Positions 34,802 to 42,003 of a stretch of 64,000 bases of DNA are shown one piece after another. Source of the stretch: CAWCQC01 sp963819905 (GTDB lineage: Bacteria > Actinomycetota > Thermoleophilia > Gaiellales > Gaiellaceae); assembly GCA_963819905.1 (NCBI GenBank), contig CAWFXP010000010.1, positions 1 through 64,000 of the forward strand. The letters are read 5' to 3'. Every line of letters starts with the position of its first letter. Within the stretch, counting starts at the first letter, position 1. The notes beneath the pieces were generated by a model. That model had not been told where the DNA came from, did no database searches, and saw nothing but the letters and a program-made list of their open reading frames with translations. Both the position numbers and the translations under genes were made by a program.

Positions 34802-35613
34802 TCGACGGCGCGCCGGGAATCGAGGAGACCGACCGCGACCCGGCCGGGCTCCTCGCCGGGGCGGCGCGGCGCGACCGGCTCGAGCGCGGCGCGGTCGGGC
34901 AGCGCCGGCGCTCGCGCAGCAGCCGGCGCTCGGGCAAGTACGCCAGGCATCGCTTGCGGGTCCGCGGCGCCGACGTGGCCGTGGACGCGACCCTGCGCGC
35001 CGCAGCTGCGCGCGGAGCGCTTCCCCTCGCCGTGCGCCCGGACGACCTCCGCGGGAAGATCCGGGAGCACCGCTCGCCGCTCGCCGTCTGCCTCGTCGTC
35101 GACAACAGCTACTCCCTGCACGCCGACCGCCTCGTCGAGACGGTCAAGGGAATCGCCTGGCGCCTGCTCGACGACGCCGCACACCGCGGCGACCGGGTCG
35201 CGCTGGTCGCCTTCAAGGGCGGCCTTCCCGAGGCGACCGTCGCGCTCCCTCTGACGAAGAGCCTGACCCGCGCGCGCCGCAGGCTCGCGGAGATCCCTCT
35301 CTCGGGACGAACCCCGCTCGCGGACGCACTCGTCCGGGCCCGCCGCCTGCTGCGCCAGGAGCTGCGCAAGCGCCCGAACGCGCACCCGCTCGTCGTCTGC
35401 GTGACGGACGGGCTCCCGACCGCGCCGCTTCGCGTGGGCGGCGATCCGCTGGCCGACGTGCTGGCCGAGGCTCGAATGCTCCGCCGATCCGGGATCCCGT
35501 GCGTCGTCCTCGACGCGTCCGCCCCGGACCGCCCCGGCTTCGGCGTCGCGCTCGCCGAGGCGTCCGGCGGGAGCCACGTCGCGCTGGCCGAGCTTCCCCG
35601 GAGGAAGCCGTGA
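34747..35613 (+). CDS. VWA-domain half of a chelatase subunit (ChlD-like), reached by -1 frameshift
   Basis: This frame has no ATG, GTG or TTG before the conserved part, so it is annotated from the slip site. After a Gly/Pro linker and a basic stretch (RRRSRSSRRSGKYARHRLRV) comes DATLRAAAARGALPL and a VWA domain: LAVCLVVDNSYSLHADRLVE (MIDAS-like; DxSxS reads DNSYS), DRVALVAFKGG, LSGRTPLADALVRARRLL, VVCVTDGLPTAPL. With the ChlI part it matches the single-chain AAA-VWA chelatase proteins of actinobacteria (about 620 residues). Chelatases insert magnesium or cobalt into tetrapyrroles; no cobN/chlH large subunit is in the window. If frameshifting is absent, a one-base deletion is the alternative. 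Confidence 0.72.
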   Translation, partial: GKSDPPGGRPGASAGAGLIDGAPGIEETDRDPAGLLAGAARRDRLERGAVGQRRRSRSSRRSGKYARHRLRVRGADVAVDATLRAAAARGALPLAVRPDDLRGKIREHRSPLAVCLVVDNSYSLHADRLVETVKGIAWRLLDDAAHRGDRVALVAFKGGLPEATVALPLTKSLTRARRRLAEIPLSGRTPLADALVRARRLLRQELRKRPNAHPLVVCVTDGLPTAPLRVGGDPLADVLAEARMLRRSGIPCVVLDASAPDRPGFGVALAEASGGSHVALAELPRRKP

Positions 35614-36113
35614 GCGACCCCCGCGACAGCGAGGGCGTGGAGACTCCGGCTGTACGCCTCATCGAGTGGGCCGCGCGGACGGTGACCCAGGGTGAGGTTC
35701 TCGGCGCGTTCGCGGAGCACTGCCGGGACGAGCTCGAGGACGTCGAGGTGGTCGAGTCGAGCGAGACGTGTCTCGTCACCCGCTGGCGGCGGGAGACGAG
35801 CAGGCTCGAGCTCCACCGGACGATCGCCCGAGCTTCGCTCGGCGTGGACGAGGGCGTGCTCACGCTGCTGATCGGGGACTTCACGGAGCACCTCGAGGAG
35901 CTCGTCGAGGCGTTCGCGGACGATGCGGCGCTCCGCGGGCGAGTCGCGCTCCTCGACCTCGGCCGGCTCGAGAAGGTGAACGCCGTGCGCTCGAGCGTGT
36001 TCGTCTACCTCGAGTGGTTCCTGCGCGATGCCTACGGCGTCAAGCTGCAGCCGGCCGCAGCCTTCACGCAGCGGCTGATCGACCGCGGGATCATCTCGCT
36101 CGGCTTCGGCTGA
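35610..36113 (+). CDS. Conserved-looking protein of unknown function after the chelatase gene
   Basis: A 167-residue acidic protein starting at GTG in a GTGA overlap with the VWA stop. I do not recognise a family. It is predicted mixed alpha/beta with no membrane segment: VRLIEWAARTVTQGEVLGAFAEHC, a short strand-rich part (VEVVESSETCLVTRWRRE), then helices (LIGDFTEHLEELVEAFADD, RLIDRGIISLGFG). Tight coupling suggests a partner of the chelatase-like complex. Its last 23 bp overlap the convergent DUF1835 gene. Confidence 0.65.
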   Translation: MSDPRDSEGVETPAVRLIEWAARTVTQGEVLGAFAEHCRDELEDVEVVESSETCLVTRWRRETSRLELHRTIARASLGVDEGVLTLLIGDFTEHLEELVEAFADDAALRGRVALLDLGRLEKVNAVRSSVFVYLEWFLRDAYGVKLQPAAAFTQRLIDRGIISLGFG

Positions 36114-37002
36114 GCCGCCGCGCACGGACGAGTCGCCGGCGGTCTCGGTCCCAGCGCCAGGCGGCTTCCGCGCCCTCGAGCCGCACGCCGCCGAGCCAGC
36201 GGTCGATGCCGTTCAGGCGAATCGCGTCGGCAGTGCCGGCGAGCACGTCCGCGCCCGCCGCCGTCGGCGCGAGGCCGTCCCGTTCCTCGAGCAGGGGCAC
36301 GGGCGCGTCGAGGAGCCGGTCGAGGTGGAGGAGGAACGCGGTGTCGCCCATGAACGGTCGCTCCTCGCGCTCACCTTGTGCCGCGAAGGCCTCGCCGCGC
36401 GTTCGCGCGCCCGCCGCGACCGCCTCGAGGATCACCCGCTCCGTGCGCGCCAACCCGTCGCCGACGGCCGGGAACTGCTCGAGATGGCGAAGGAGAGCGG
36501 CCTCGAGGTACGGCAACTCCCCGGTGCCCGCCGCGATGAGCTTCTCGATCGCGCCGGGGTCGCGCGACCGAAAGGCTGCCCAGGCGCGGCGGGCGAGCTT
36601 CGCCTGGGGCGGGCGGACGGGCTCGGGACGCGCGGCGAGGTCGGGGGCGCCGGAGGGCTCCCCGAGGTCGACGATCGCGGCGGCGCGCCGGCCGACGCGG
36701 TCGAGCACCTGAAGGAGCTGCAGCTGGTCGTACAGGTCGCGCTCGAACCAGAGGACGAGCTCGGTCGCGTCGCGAAGCCGATCGTCGCGGTCGCGCATGT
36801 CCGCGAGAGCCCGTTCCTCGTCGATCCAGCCGCAGCCGGCGAGAAAGCGCGCCCGCACGACGCGCAGGCCGGCCGCCGACAGCGCTCCGGGCACCGGCCC
36901 TTCGTGCAGGACGTCGCGCCACGGCAGCACGTCCTCCTGCTCGATCAGCCCTGCTACCACGTCACCGTTCGTGACGTGGAGCGGGACCGCGCCGACGGTC
37001 AC
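36091..37002 (-). CDS. DUF1835-domain protein
   Basis: A 303-residue protein with the DUF1835 opening VPLHVTNGDVVAGLIEQEDVLPWRDVLHEGPV, followed by ELVLWFERDLYDQLQLLQVLDRV, typical of the family (and of its DUF3658-like extension). The function is not established. Its ATG overlaps the stop of the upstream VOC gene by 4 bp, so both are coupled. The C-terminal end is strongly basic (RRRLVRARRLSRSRAR) and overlaps the unknown gene at 35610-36113 on the other strand. Confidence 0.78.
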   Translation of the reverse strand: MTVGAVPLHVTNGDVVAGLIEQEDVLPWRDVLHEGPVPGALSAAGLRVVRARFLAGCGWIDEERALADMRDRDDRLRDATELVLWFERDLYDQLQLLQVLDRVGRRAAAIVDLGEPSGAPDLAARPEPVRPPQAKLARRAWAAFRSRDPGAIEKLIAAGTGELPYLEAALLRHLEQFPAVGDGLARTERVILEAVAAGARTRGEAFAAQGEREERPFMGDTAFLLHLDRLLDAPVPLLEERDGLAPTAAGADVLAGTADAIRLNGIDRWLGGVRLEGAEAAWRWDRDRRRLVRARRLSRSRAR

Positions 37003-37502
37003 GCCTGCTGGGCGGCTCGCAGCTCGAGGAACAGCGTCGCGCGCCGGTTCTCCTCGTCCTGCGGAAAGACGTCGCTCAGCCGCTTCAGGCGGTCGCCGAA
37101 CAGTGATCGATCGAGCGTCGAGACGTCGGGATGGTCGATCTCGATCAGGTTTCCGCCGGGGTCCCGGAAGTACATCTGGACGGCGCCGTCCGGCATCTCG
37201 TACATCGACGCGAAGAAGCCGTCCTCGTCGAAGAGCCCGAGCTCGTCAAGGCGCCGGTAGACCGCTTCGAAGTCGTCGACCTCGAGCCCGATGTGGTGGT
37301 TGCCGCCGACCGGCGTCCCCGTCTGGAAGAGATGGAGCTGGAGGCTGCCGAGCCGCAGCCAGTAGACCGGGAAGCCGAAGTTCGGCGTCGGCAGCCGCTC
37401 CATGCCGAACACCTGCTCGTAGAAGCGGCCGGACGCCTCGATGTCGTCCGCCTGGATGCTGACGTGATTGAGCCGGGTGCCGGTACCGCCCATCGGGCCC
37501 AT
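36999..37502 (-). CDS. VOC (glyoxalase/dioxygenase) family protein
   Basis: A 167-residue VOC-fold protein: TRLNHVSIQADDIEASGRFYEQVFGMERLP (first beta-alpha-beta module, His ligand), NHHIGLEVDDFEAVYRRLDELG (second His) and QMYFRDPGGNLIEIDHPD (Glu ligand). All metal ligands of glyoxalase-like enzymes seem present. Substrate unknown. ATGA overlap with the DUF1835 gene; divergent from larA across a 114-bp gap. Confidence 0.85.
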   Translation of the reverse strand: MGPMGGTGTRLNHVSIQADDIEASGRFYEQVFGMERLPTPNFGFPVYWLRLGSLQLHLFQTGTPVGGNHHIGLEVDDFEAVYRRLDELGLFDEDGFFASMYEMPDGAVQMYFRDPGGNLIEIDHPDVSTLDRSLFGDRLKRLSDVFPQDEENRRATLFLELRAAQQA

Positions 37503-37616
37503 GATAGTGCGAGCGCGGCCTTCGACACCCTGCTGTCCACGCCCGACGGAGGCGCCGGGAAGACCGTGGTAGCCTCACCTCCGAGGCGCTGACGACGACT
37601 CCGAGGGGGAGGCACG

Positions 37617-39041
37617 ATGACCGAGACGTACCGGGCGATCATTCCGTACGAGTCGCTCGACCCGCTGACGATCGGAGCCTCGGGCGACGACGAGAAGGTG
37701 AACCGCGACCAGCTCGAGCTCGAGATCCCGTCGCCCAACCTGCTCGCCGCGATCTACCCCGACGAACCGGCTCCCGTCGAGAACGCGACCGAAGCAGCGC
37801 GGACGGCGCTCGAGTCACCCGTGGCCGGCCCGCGCCTCTCGGAGCTGCTCGCCTCGGCGAAGAGCGTCGCCGTCGTCATCGACAACCAGTTCCGCCCGAC
37901 ACCCCAGTCGAAGCTGTTGCCCGCCGTTTTCGACGCGCTCGAAGCGGCCGGTATCACCGACACCTGCGTCATCTGCGCGAACGGCAAGGTCTTCCCGATG
38001 TCCGAATCGGACATCGAGCAGAAGATCGGGACCGAGAACCTCGCCCGGATGGAGCGGCTCGGTATCCCGTTCTTCCAGAACGAGCCGCGCAACGCCGAGG
38101 CGTACACCTACGTCGGCGTCTCCTCGCGCGGGACGCCGGTCTGGCTCCACACCGAGGTCGCGAAGCGTGACGTGAAGATCACGATCGGCCAGGCGCAGGC
38201 GAACCACTGGGGCGCCGGCGGCGGCGGCAAGCTGATCCTCCCCGGCGTCGTCTCGGACGAGACGATCGAGTCGAATCACTGCAACCTCGTCCCGTCCCCG
38301 CAGACCCACTACGGCGCCTACGCGGGCCCGATGCGCTCGGACATCGACGAGGTGGCGACGATGTGCGGCCTCGACTGCACGATGAACGTCGTCCTCGACA
38401 CCCATGGACGCGTGATCGACTGCGTCTTCGGATCGCACCCCGCCGCCCACGTCCGGGCGATCGAGCGGTTCAACGAGATCTACGCGTACGAGAACCCGGT
38501 CGCCGAGAAGGGTCCCGCCGACATCGCGATCTGCGGGGTCTTCGCGCCGACCGACCACCTGTTCTTCCACACGGGCTGGGGGTGCATGTCGGCGGATCTC
38601 GTCGTGCGCGAGGGCGGGACGATCATCTACGCGAGTCCCTCGCCCGGAGTGTCGACCGCCGTCGGCGACTTCCCGGGTCTCGCGTTGATGGACCTGATGA
38701 AGCCGTACATGCCGCCGACACGGGAGAACTACGAGCGCGTCCTGCGGGACATCCATGCCCGCGCGATTCAGATGTGGGCGGGCTGCATCTGGGTGCCGAT
38801 CTACGAGGTCATGACGCGCAAGCACCTGACGATGGTGACGCTCGAGGACAACCTCGAGATGGCGGCCGACATCGGGATCGACGCGACGACCTCGCTCGAC
38901 GACGCCTTCGCTCAGGCCATGGACCGCCACGGCCCGGACGCGAAGGTCATCGTGTTGCCGTTCGCCCGCTACCAACTCCCGCACAACGCGATTCGGATGC
39001 AGGCCGAGGAGATCGCGCTCCTCGAAGAGGTCCGGCTCTAG
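37617..39041 (+). CDS. larA: LarA-like nickel-pincer enzyme (DUF2088 family)
   Basis: A 474-residue LarA-superfamily protein. SVAVVIDNQFRPTP corresponds to the N-terminal DUF2088 motif, and ANHWGAGGGGKLILPGVVSDETIESNH carries the conserved His, Lys and His that in lactate racemase bind the cofactor (via Lys) and act as catalytic bases. RBS GGGGGAGG precedes the ATG. The cofactor is made by LarB, LarE and LarC, whose genes lie 2-6 kb downstream. LarA homologs act on various 2-hydroxyacids; this long divergent member is not necessarily lactate racemase. Confidence 0.8.
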   Translation: MTETYRAIIPYESLDPLTIGASGDDEKVNRDQLELEIPSPNLLAAIYPDEPAPVENATEAARTALESPVAGPRLSELLASAKSVAVVIDNQFRPTPQSKLLPAVFDALEAAGITDTCVICANGKVFPMSESDIEQKIGTENLARMERLGIPFFQNEPRNAEAYTYVGVSSRGTPVWLHTEVAKRDVKITIGQAQANHWGAGGGGKLILPGVVSDETIESNHCNLVPSPQTHYGAYAGPMRSDIDEVATMCGLDCTMNVVLDTHGRVIDCVFGSHPAAHVRAIERFNEIYAYENPVAEKGPADIAICGVFAPTDHLFFHTGWGCMSADLVVREGGTIIYASPSPGVSTAVGDFPGLALMDLMKPYMPPTRENYERVLRDIHARAIQMWAGCIWVPIYEVMTRKHLTMVTLEDNLEMAADIGIDATTSLDDAFAQAMDRHGPDAKVIVLPFARYQLPHNAIRMQAEEIALLEEVRL

Positions 39042-39115
39042 GAGCCGCCATTCGTTCAAGACGCTCCGCCCGAGGCGGGCTACGGTCGAGGGAACCGACC
39101 AAACGGAGGGAGCAG

Positions 39116-39511
39116 ATGCCAGACGTCCACCAGACTGTGTTCCCCGGACTGCAGTACCGGGACGCCCGTGCCGCGATCCAGTGGCTCGAAGAGGCCTTCG
39201 GCTTCGAGCGGCACGCGGTGCACGAGGGCGAGGACGGCGCGATCGTGCACGCCGAGCTCCTCGCCGGCCAGAGCATCCTCATGCTCGGGTCGGTGCCCCA
39301 GGGCGACGACCGCGGCCTCGGGCGCCACGACGGCCAGGGGTGGGTCTACGTGGCCGTAGAGAATCCCGATGCGCTGTTCGCCCGGGCGACGGCCGCAGGC
39401 GCCGCCGTCGCCATGGAGCTGACGGACACGTCCTACGGCTCGCGGGACTTCAGCGTCCGCGATCCGGAAGGAAACCTGTGGAGCTTCGGCACGTACCGGC
39501 CTACCCTGTGA
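39116..39511 (+). CDS. VOC/PhnB-like glyoxalase-fold protein
   Basis: A 131-residue single-domain VOC protein: TVFPGLQYRDARAAIQWLEEAFGFERHAVHEG, VYVAVENPDALFARATAAGAAVAMEL, SRDFSVRDPEGNLWSFGTY. The Glu of DPEGNLWSFG is present, but the first-module His is replaced (GLQYRDA), as in PhnB-like members, so metal binding is doubtful. RBS GGAGGG is 5 nt before the ATG. It follows larA by 74 bp and may be cotranscribed. Confidence 0.83.
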   Translation: MPDVHQTVFPGLQYRDARAAIQWLEEAFGFERHAVHEGEDGAIVHAELLAGQSILMLGSVPQGDDRGLGRHDGQGWVYVAVENPDALFARATAAGAAVAMELTDTSYGSRDFSVRDPEGNLWSFGTYRPTL

Positions 39512-39514
39512 GGT

Positions 39515-39784
39515 GTGCTGGGGCCTGAGAGGGACGGCGTCCGCGGGTCGACGACGATCGTCGAGCTCCTTCGCCGCTACCCGAACGGCGAGGCCGCACG
39601 CCTCATGTCACGCCTGGCGTGGCCGTGTGCGCACTGCGGCGGCGCCTTCCACGAGCCGCTGACGATGGCGGCCAAGCGCCACAGGAACTCGCCCCGCGCC
39701 GTGCTCGACGCGTTCCGCGCGCTCGACGATCCCGGCGGCCCGAGCGACGAGCAGGTCGCTCGGGCCGCCGAGAAGCATCGCTGA
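39515..39784 (+). CDS. Small DUF1858-like protein with CxxC
   Basis: An 89-residue protein starting at GTG, 3 bp after the VOC stop. STTIVELLRRYPNGEAARLMSRLAWPCAHCGGAFHEPLTMAAKRH follows the DUF1858 pattern (short helix, CxxC with following G, helix), a domain seen alone and in hybrid-cluster or DUF438 proteins. The CAHC pair could bind a metal or be redox active. Its position inside the lar neighbourhood is suggestive only. Confidence 0.6.
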   Translation: MLGPERDGVRGSTTIVELLRRYPNGEAARLMSRLAWPCAHCGGAFHEPLTMAAKRHRNSPRAVLDAFRALDDPGGPSDEQVARAAEKHR

Positions 39785-39794
39785 GCCGAACCGG

Positions 39795-40184
39795 CTACTT
39801 GCCGAGCAGCCGGCCGAGCACGTCGTCGAGCCCGCCGGCGTCGGGCAGCTTGCCGTCCGGGGTCAGCTTGTCGACGATGTCCGGGAGGGCGCCGGCGAGC
39901 CCCGACGCTGCCTCGTCCGCGGACACCCCGCTCTTCTGTGCGATCCTCGTCAGCTCGTCGGGGCCGAGCGCCTTCTTGACCTCGTCCGCCGACAGCGACG
40001 CGTTCTCTCCCTTGCCGATCCACGACTGGACCTTGTCGTCGAGACCGGCTGCCTGGAGCTTGCTCATGAGCCCGTCGAGGCCACCGACCGAGCCGAGGAG
40101 CCCCTCGACCTGGCCGAACAACCCCGACAGATCCCCGCCGCGCTTACCGCTGAGGGCGCCGATGAGCTGGTCAACGAGTCCCAC
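39795..40184 (-). CDS. YidB/DUF937 family protein
   Basis: A 129-residue protein: MGLVDQLIGALSGK, Gly/Leu-rich LFGQVEGLLGSVGGLDGLMSKLQAAGLDDKVQSWIGKGEN, LGPDELTRIAQKSGVSADEAASGLAGALPDIVDKLTPDG, the full YidB pattern. The family has no defined role. The ATG is set by the MGLVDQ opening and a GGGAGG RBS. It is convergent with the DUF1858-like gene and divergent from the HAD gene across the 312-bp regulatory region. Confidence 0.85.
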   Translation of the reverse strand: MGLVDQLIGALSGKRGGDLSGLFGQVEGLLGSVGGLDGLMSKLQAAGLDDKVQSWIGKGENASLSADEVKKALGPDELTRIAQKSGVSADEAASGLAGALPDIVDKLTPDGKLPDAGGLDDVLGRLLGK

Positions 40185-40272
40185 GTCTGCCTCCCTTCTG
40201 ATGGCCGTCCGCTCCGCGGGGGCGAATCATGCCACGGAACCCCCGGCCGGCCTTGCCGCCGACGCTCAAACC

Positions 40273-40287
40273 AGGGGTCAGACCCCT
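40273..40287. promoter_or_regulatory. 15-bp palindrome AGGGGTCAGACCCCT
   Basis: AGGGGTC and GACCCCT flank a single A, giving a perfect 7-bp palindrome. It lies 86 bp upstream of the YidB start and 210 bp upstream of the HAD start in the largest intergenic region of the window (40185-40496), which contains no gene. It may be an operator or a copy of an interspersed palindrome; no second copy was noticed here. Confidence 0.35.
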
Positions 40288-40307
40288 CGTCGAAGCGTTG
40301 CAGTCGC

Positions 40308-40334
40308 GTGACGAATCGGTGCGTCTCTCGTCAC
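40308..40334. promoter_or_regulatory. Inverted GTGACGA/TCGTCAC pair (outer pair)
   Basis: GTGACGA at 40308-40314 and TCGTCAC at 40328-40334 are 7-bp reverse complements, 13 nt apart. The same 7-mer recurs as a second inverted pair at 40419-40438. Repetition of one motif four times in 130 bp suggests sites for a dimeric repressor or activator. Confidence 0.4.
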
Positions 40335-40418
40335 ACGGGGAGCCCGCGCCGAGCCGGCAGCGCTGTCCGGAAGGGGCGTCTCGAGGCCGTGTCTGGCGGG
40401 CTGGGTGCTGTGGAGGGC

Positions 40419-40438
40419 TCGTCACGGTTCCGTGACGA
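40419..40438. promoter_or_regulatory. Perfect 9-bp inverted repeat TCGTCACGG-TT-CCGTGACGA
   Basis: TCGTCACGG (40419-40427) and CCGTGACGA (40430-40438) are perfect reverse complements around TT. It contains the same core (TCGTCAC/GTGACGA) as the pair at 40308-40334 and lies 58 bp upstream of the HAD start codon, a usual place for a promoter operator. Confidence 0.45.
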
Positions 40439-40457
40439 AGCGACGAGGGACGAGGGT

Positions 40458-40488
40458 CGTAGACCCGTCCGGGACGGCCGGGTCTACG
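40458..40488 (+). promoter_or_regulatory. Leader hairpin directly before the HAD start codon
   Basis: CGTAGACCCG (40458-40467) and CGGGTCTACG (40479-40488) are perfect 10-bp reverse complements with an 11-nt loop. The stem ends 8 nt before the GTG at 40497, so in mRNA it would cover the position of the ribosome-binding site, which is otherwise poor. It may control translation or be a further operator. Confidence 0.45.
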
Positions 40489-40496
40489 ATCTCCGG

Positions 40497-41201
40497 GTGG
40501 CCCTGGCCGGCGTGCTCTTCGATCTCGACGGGACCCTCGCCGACACCGCCGGCGCCGAGCGGGAAGCCTGGCCGGGGCTCGCCGCCGTCATCTCGCGGCA
40601 CGTGCCGCAGGTCGACGACGACGAGCTCCGTCGTCGCTACGGCTCCGTCTTCGGCGCGCACTGGGACGATTTCCTCGCAGGACGCATCGACTTCGGGCAG
40701 TACCGCTGGAACCGCCTCCGCGAGGCGGTCGCGCCCTGGGCGGAGCTCGACGACGAGCTGTTTCTCGCGTACAGGGAGGAGAAGCGGCGCTCCGTCGAGC
40801 GGCTGCGGCCGTTCGACGACGCCGTTCCCACCATCGCGCGGCTCCGCGAGGGAGGCCTGCGGATCGGGTTGCTGACGAACGGGCCGTCGTCGCTTCAGCG
40901 GCGAAAGCTCGAGGTGACCGGGCTGGCCGGCGAGCTGGACGGGATCGCGATCTCCGAGGAGATCGGCGTCGCGAAGCCCGATGCCCGCGCGTTTCGCGTC
41001 GCCGCCGCGCTCATCGACCTCGCCCCCGGCGACGTCGCGATGGTCGGCGACTCGCCCGCCTACGACATCGCCGGCGCGATCGGAGCGGGGCTGGCGGCGG
41101 CGGTTCTGATCGGCGACTCGCCGCCCGAGGCGGAAGGCGCCCTCGCCGCCCGGACGCTCGCCGAGGTTCCCGGTGTCCTCGGCGTCAGCCCGCCGAGCTG
41201 A
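40497..41201 (+). CDS. HAD-superfamily hydrolase
   Basis: A 234-residue HAD phosphatase: motif I FDLDGTLADT (about 8-17), motif II LLTNGPS (about 117-123), motif III Lys in EEIGVAKPDARAF and motif IV MVGDSPAYDIAGAIGAG. A helical C1-type cap lies between motifs I and II, as in phosphoglycolate phosphatase or YjjG-like enzymes. Start GTG 40497 is inferred from the conserved VALAGVLFDLDGT opening; the open frame upstream crosses the hairpin region. It overlaps the convergent larE by 17 bp. Confidence 0.87.
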   Translation: MALAGVLFDLDGTLADTAGAEREAWPGLAAVISRHVPQVDDDELRRRYGSVFGAHWDDFLAGRIDFGQYRWNRLREAVAPWAELDDELFLAYREEKRRSVERLRPFDDAVPTIARLREGGLRIGLLTNGPSSLQRRKLEVTGLAGELDGIAISEEIGVAKPDARAFRVAAALIDLAPGDVAMVGDSPAYDIAGAIGAGLAAAVLIGDSPPEAEGALAARTLAEVPGVLGVSPPS

Positions 41202-42003
41202 GACGCCCGACGAACTGGGCGGTCAACGAGCCGGAGCGGAACGGCTCCTCGTCGATCTCGGCCTCGTCGTACCCTGCGGCCAGCACCGCCGCGACGACCT
41301 CTGCCCGGCCCGCCGGCGTGAGCGCACGACGCAGCTCCCGGCCGTCGAGCTGGACCCGCCCGAGCCCACCGTAGTGCCGGACCCGCAGAACGCGATAGCC
41401 GAGCCGCTTCAGCGCCTGCTCGGCGCGGTCTACCTGCGCGAGCGTGGCCGGCTCGACCGGCGTTCCGTGGGGTAGGCGCGACGCCAGGCATGGTGACGCC
41501 GGCTTGTCCGCGCTCGGAACCCCGAGCTCACGTGCGAGAAGCCGCACCTCGGCCTTGCCGACGCCCGACTCGAGCAACGGGTGGAAGACCCCCTGCTCGG
41601 CGGCAGCCCGCAGGCCCGGCCTCCAGTCGCCGACGTCGTCGGCGTTCGCCCCCGAGAGGACGGCGGCGTAGCCGCGCTTCTCGGCGAGCGCAGCAAGGCG
41701 CGTGTACAGCTCCGTCTTGCAGTGGTAGCAGCGATCCGGGCCGTTTCGCCGGTACCCCGCGCGCTCGAGCTCGGCAGTCGTGATCTCCTCGTGCCCGATG
41801 CCGATCGCGGCAGCGACGGCACGCGCTCCCTCGAGCTCCCCCGCCGCGAGGGCCGGCGAGACCGCCGTCACGGCGAGCGCCCGGTCGCCGAGGGCCCGCG
41901 CGGCGAGCGCCGCTACGAGCGAGGAGTCGACGCCGCCCGAGAACGCGACGACGGCGCTCCCGCGGCGGGCGATGTGCGATTCGATTCGATCGGCCCGGGT
42001 CAT
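41185..42003 (-). CDS. larE: LarE, ATP-dependent sulfur transferase for nickel-pincer cofactor
   Basis: A 272-residue LarE: PP-loop VVAFSGGVDSSLVAALAA (about 18-35), CYHCKTELYTRLAALAE (about 92-108), VLSGANADDVGDWRPGLRAA, and SPCLASRLPHG (about 178), whose cysteine matches the sacrificial Cys of Lactobacillus LarE. The enzyme adenylates the P2CMN carboxylates and inserts sulfur from its own cysteine. The ATG overlaps the larC stop by 4 bp. Order on this strand is larB, larC, larE. Confidence 0.93.
   Translation of the reverse strand: MTRADRIESHIARRGSAVVAFSGGVDSSLVAALAARALGDRALAVTAVSPALAAGELEGARAVAAAIGIGHEEITTAELERAGYRRNGPDRCYHCKTELYTRLAALAEKRGYAAVLSGANADDVGDWRPGLRAAAEQGVFHPLLESGVGKAEVRLLARELGVPSADKPASPCLASRLPHGTPVEPATLAQVDRAEQALKRLGYRVLRVRHYGGLGRVQLDGRELRRALTPAGRAEVVAAVLAAGYDEAEIDEEPFRSGSLTAQFVGRLSSAG

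Noticed and set aside
34743..35613. TTG-started frame immediately after the GGAGG at 34738, as a possible independent start for the downstream protein
   Set aside because: It is in the wrong phase: it leads to an Arg-rich shadow, not to the VWA frame, so reinitiation there cannot explain VWA synthesis.
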